From contig JAUQWO010000088.1 of the NCBI GenBank assembly GCA_030835135.1, forward strand, positions 1 through 64,000: DNA of 64,000 nt. The letters are read 5' to 3'. Positions within the stretch are counted from its first letter, which is position 1; each line of letters opens with the position of its first letter. This stretch comes from Bacteroidota bacterium. GTDB lineage: Bacteria; Bacteroidota; Ignavibacteria; UBA10030; UBA6906. Under the pieces are notes generated by a model. It searched no databases. It had not been told where the DNA came from and saw only the letters and a program-made list of their open reading frames with translations. Below are positions 61,562 to 64,000 of this stretch, one piece after another. A program made the position numbers and the translations under genes.

Positions 61562-62347
61562 ATGACACAGGAGATCCTGCAGGACCAGGACACGGCATCC
61601 TTCGAGGGGATGGAGTGCGTGTATGAACGCCCCGGCACGTTGTCGGAGGCGCGCTTCCATTACTGTCCGGGGTGCGGCCACAGCGTGGTCCACCGGGTGC
61701 TGATGGAAGTGATCGAAGAGATGGGGATCGCGGAGAACACCATCGGCGTCGCTCCGGTGGGCTGTTCCGTGTTCGCCTATCACTATATGAACATCGACAT
61801 GCAGGAAGCGGCGCATGGCCGCGCCAGCGCCGTGGCGACGGCGGTGAAGCGCATCCATCCCGACAAGTTTGTGTTCTCGTATCAGGGCGACGGCGATCTC
61901 GCGGCGATCGGTACCGCCGAGACGATCCATACGTGCAACCGGGGCGAGAACATCCTGATGGTGTTCATCAACAATGCCATTTACGGGATGACGGGGGGAC
62001 AGATGGCGCCCACGTCGCTGATGGGAATGAAGACCTCCACATCGCCCGCGGGGCGGACCCAGGAAACCGCCGGCTTCCCGCTGAAGATCGCGGATATGGT
62101 GGCGCTGTTGCCCGGGGTATCGTACGTGACCCGGCAGTCGGTGCACACTCCGAATGCCGTGCGGCAATTGAAGAAGGCCCTGACGAAATCGTTCGGCTGG
62201 CAGAAGGAAGGGCGCGGCACATGCTTCATCGAGGTCGTCTCGAACTGTCCGTCGGGCTGGAAGATGACCCCGATCCAGGCGAACAAGTGGCTTGTGGACA
62301 ATATGTTCCCGATGTATCCTCCCGGCGATCTGAAAGTGCCGGCGTAA
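61562..62347 (+). CDS. 2-oxoacid:ferredoxin oxidoreductase, beta subunit (TPP-binding)
   Basis: 261 aa from ATG 61562, two bases after the alpha stop. TPP and Mg site GDGDLAAIGTAETIHTCNR followed by FINNAIYGMTGGQMAPTS, and the cluster-type CPGCGHSVVHR near the start, with single Cys further on (GCSVFAY, SNCPSGW). Works with the alpha subunit. Confidence 0.93.
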   Translation: MTQEILQDQDTASFEGMECVYERPGTLSEARFHYCPGCGHSVVHRVLMEVIEEMGIAENTIGVAPVGCSVFAYHYMNIDMQEAAHGRASAVATAVKRIHPDKFVFSYQGDGDLAAIGTAETIHTCNRGENILMVFINNAIYGMTGGQMAPTSLMGMKTSTSPAGRTQETAGFPLKIADMVALLPGVSYVTRQSVHTPNAVRQLKKALTKSFGWQKEGRGTCFIEVVSNCPSGWKMTPIQANKWLVDNMFPMYPPGDLKVPA

Positions 62348-62381
62348 CCCAGACGTTGTGGACAGGAAAGAGAGAATCGTC

Positions 62382-62933
62382 ATGGCACATGAACTCTTGA
62401 TCGCCGGCTTTGGCGGGCAGGGTGTGCTCTCGATGGGCATGACCCTCGCGTATGCAGGGATGATCGAAGGCAAAGAGGTGACCTGGATGCCGTCGTATGG
62501 CCCCGAGATGCGCGGTGGCACGGCGAACTGCATCGTGATCGTCTCCGATGATCCGATCGATTCCCCGGTGGTAATGTCGTTCGATACGGTGATCGCGCTG
62601 AACCAGCCCTCCATGGATAAGTTCGAGCAGGCGGTCCGGCCGGGCGGGCTGTTGCTGTACGATGCGACCAGCATCATCGTTCCGCCGAAGCGCACGGACT
62701 GCACGGTGCTCGGGATCCGGGCCAGTGATGAGGCGGTGAAGTTGAAGAACACGAAAGTGCTGAACATGATCGTCCTCGGGGCCTTCCTGGAGCGGACCAG
62801 GGTCCTGGAGATGCCGGCGATCCTGAAAGCGCTCCGCAAGGTGCTGCCCGAGCGGTATCATCACCTCCTGCCGGTCAACGAGCAGGCGCTGCTCCGGGGC
62901 AGGGAGCTGGCGGGAGAGGCAGTGACGGTGTAG
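62382..62933 (+). CDS. 2-oxoacid:ferredoxin oxidoreductase, gamma subunit
   Basis: 183 aa from ATG 62382. IAGFGGQGVLSMGMTLAYAG (CoA-side domain), SYGPEMRGGTANCIVIVSD and NMIVLGAFLE are the family marks. Last subunit of the operon. A loose GC-rich repeat follows the stop, with no clear terminator. Confidence 0.93.
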   Translation: MAHELLIAGFGGQGVLSMGMTLAYAGMIEGKEVTWMPSYGPEMRGGTANCIVIVSDDPIDSPVVMSFDTVIALNQPSMDKFEQAVRPGGLLLYDATSIIVPPKRTDCTVLGIRASDEAVKLKNTKVLNMIVLGAFLERTRVLEMPAILKALRKVLPERYHHLLPVNEQALLRGRELAGEAVTV

Positions 62934-62986
62934 GACCAGGGGCGGTGCGGTCGGCCGCCGTTCCATCGATCAGTGAGGGAGAACAT

Positions 62987-63235
62987 ATGGCACAGGAATG
63001 CGTGCATTCGTGCAAGGGGCTCTGTTCGGCATTGTCCATGGCCGAGCACAGAGAAGAGGAAGCCCTGAAGGAGTACCGCCGCTTCGCCTCCGAGTGCGAT
63101 TACCCGGAGGTGGCGGAGATCCTCACGAGCCTCGTGGCGGACCGGGAGCGTGCCCTGCGCACATTGCGCGACAAGCGTCAGGAGCTCGCGGAGAAGTTCG
63201 ACGTCATTGACCGCATCAACGACACGTTCGCGTGA
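62987..63235 (+). CDS. Small helical, ferritin-like half protein
   Basis: 82 aa, start set by GAGGGAG before ATG 62987. Two predicted helices with acidic faces (MAEHREEEALKEYRRFA and EVAEILTSLVADRERALRTL) and a Cys-bearing N-terminus (ECVHSCKGLC). The pattern Exx-Y-E resembles half a ferritin or rubrerythrin four-helix unit. Next gene, 3 bases on, encodes a similar half. Function not recognised. Confidence 0.6.
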   Translation: MAQECVHSCKGLCSALSMAEHREEEALKEYRRFASECDYPEVAEILTSLVADRERALRTLRDKRQELAEKFDVIDRINDTFA

Positions 63236-63238
63236 CCC

Positions 63239-63490
63239 ATGGCCCATCCGACACATGACCGTCTGCCGTGGGGCGATCTTTCGCTCCAGGATATCCTTGC
63301 GCTCGCGATCGAGGATGAGATCGAAGCCCGCGACTATTACCGTACCGCGGCCGGGCACGCGGGGAATACCGGTACGCGCCGTATGCTCGAGGCTCTGGCG
63401 GTGATGGAGCAGGGGCACGCGGATACGCTGCGCAAGGAGCTCGAGGAATTGAAGCTGCAACAGGATATGGAAACCGGGCTGGCGGACTGA
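63239..63490 (+). CDS. Half-length rubrerythrin/ferritin-like protein
   Basis: 83 aa. ILALAIEDEIEARDYYRTAA and LEALAVMEQGHADTLRKEL show the E(6)Y and ExxH ligand patterns of a rubrerythrin-like di-iron helix pair. A normal domain has two such pairs; here one pair per chain would require a dimer, or pairing with the product of the preceding gene (3 bases upstream). No rubredoxin domain. Confidence 0.68.
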   Translation: MAHPTHDRLPWGDLSLQDILALAIEDEIEARDYYRTAAGHAGNTGTRRMLEALAVMEQGHADTLRKELEELKLQQDMETGLAD

Positions 63491-63498
63491 GGCCCCAT

Positions 63499-63522
63499 GG
63501 GGCGGGGTGAGGTGGGGCGGGG
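63499..63522 (+). repeat. Potential G-quadruplex tract
   Basis: Four GGGG runs with spacers of 1, 6 and 1 bases (GGGG-c-GGGG-tgaggt-GGGG-c-GGGG), just after the half-ferritin gene and 67 bases before the next ATG. Confidence 0.6.
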
Positions 63523-63588
63523 CCGGGTGCGGATGCCTGATACTACTGTAGACCATTGTACCACTTCTGCTGGAGATGACCGAACGTC

Positions 63589-64000
63589 ATGAGCAAGTAC
63601 ACGATCGCCTGGTTGCCCGGAGACGGCATCGGCAACGATGTCATGGATGCTACCCGCATCGTCCTCGATGCAATGAAACTCGACGCCGAGTATGTGCACG
63701 GGGATATCGGGTGGGAATTCTGGCGGACCGAAGGGGATGCGTTCCCGCAGCGCACGGTCGACCTCCTGAAGCGCGTGAATGCCGCCATGTTCGGCGCGAT
63801 CACGTCGAAGCCGGTGAAGGCCGCCGAAACCGAACTGGTCCCTGAACTCCGCGGCAAGGGTCTCATCTACCGCTCACCGATCGTCCGGATGCGTCAGCTG
63901 TTCGATCTGTACATCTGTCTTCGTCCGTGCAAGGCGTATGCCGGCAATCCGCTCAACCTGAAAGAGGGGATCGATCTGACGGTGTTCCGCGAGAACACCG
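63589..64000 (+). CDS. Isocitrate/isopropylmalate-type dehydrogenase, 5' part
   Basis: Open from ATG 63589 to the window end (137 codons). Starts MSKYTIAWLPGDGIGNDVMD, then GDIGWEFWRTEGDAFP, GAITSKPVKAAE, SPIVRMRQLFDLYICLRP and VFRENT at the end. The LPGDGIG start and RxxxDLYxxxRP stretch are marks of the decarboxylating dehydrogenase family (isocitrate, isopropylmalate, homoisocitrate, tartrate). SPIVRMRQLFDLY suits an NAD(P) isocitrate or related enzyme; the substrate loop and C-terminus are outside the window. Not in the ORF track because the frame runs off the end. Confidence 0.86.
   Translation, partial: MSKYTIAWLPGDGIGNDVMDATRIVLDAMKLDAEYVHGDIGWEFWRTEGDAFPQRTVDLLKRVNAAMFGAITSKPVKAAETELVPELRGKGLIYRSPIVRMRQLFDLYICLRPCKAYAGNPLNLKEGIDLTVFRENT

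Overview
The window is GC-rich, gene-dense bacterial chromosome with no tRNA, rRNA, CRISPR array, transposase or phage gene that I can see. A PorZ-like two-propeller protein with a type IX secretion C-terminal domain (22819-25095), several Omp85-type barrels and the FCB-style gene content point to the Bacteroidota/Chlorobi/Ignavibacteria group. I would guess a high-GC Ignavibacteria-like lineage. Housekeeping promoters visible here follow a TTGAnn-17-TATnTT pattern and some mRNAs look leaderless.

Layout. 1-12523 (mostly + strand): the tail of a Na+/solute symporter; a divergent NtrC-family regulator; an adenosine/phosphohistidine group (adenosine deaminase, SixA, DUF355 adenosine-specific kinase); an exported RidA-like lipoprotein; and a histidine-degradation set (hutU, hutI, ftcD, fchA) interrupted by a VOC protein, a SpoIIE-type phosphatase and a putative zinc peptidase. 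hutH is not in the window. 12524-36991 (all - strand): rsmE, an Omp85 protein, rnc, the fatty-acid/phospholipid block fabF-acpP-fabG-DUF3109-fabD-fabH-plsX-rpmF-yceD, a PUR-domain protein, the PorZ-like protein, ribH, a Crp/Fnr regulator, an envelope operon (942-aa peptidase-MA/TolB/Omp85 fusion, propeller lipoprotein, PEGA protein), and an operon combining isoprenoid genes (fni, prenyl synthase), a PTS phosphorelay without EII, a Pgi/Pmi and a 31-aa membrane peptide absent from the ORF track.

37147-64000 (all + strand): a sugar nucleotidyltransferase, metK and ahcY (methyl cycle); then a sigma54 signalling unit (PAS histidine kinase, NtrC-family activator, UspA, degenerate receiver). It is followed by the centrepiece of the window, 44805-55941: a run of multihaem c-type cytochromes with two b-type membrane modules and an outer-membrane barrel. 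I count 70 c-haem attachment motifs in six proteins (13, 19, 4, 7, 14 and 13). Two inner-membrane entry points can be seen, one CbcL-like c/b fusion and one NapC/ImcH-like protein, plus periplasmic carriers, a porin-like barrel and a lipoprotein cytochrome. This is what an extracellular electron transfer conduit would need. A CcmF-type haem lyase follows. Sigma54-type (-24/-12) elements with the same variant -12 box (TTGA) lie upstream of uspA, of the cytochrome run and of the CcmF gene, which suggests one regulon driven by the adjacent kinase/activator pair.

The window ends with a ferredoxin, a Cys/Met-type PLP lyase, a four-subunit 2-oxoacid:ferredoxin oxidoreductase (VorB type), two half-length ferritin-like proteins, a G-quadruplex-like tract and the start of an isocitrate/isopropylmalate-type dehydrogenase. 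A plausible flow is amino acids to 2-oxoacids to reduced ferredoxin and quinol, with electrons leaving through the cytochrome conduit. That flow is inference from gene order.
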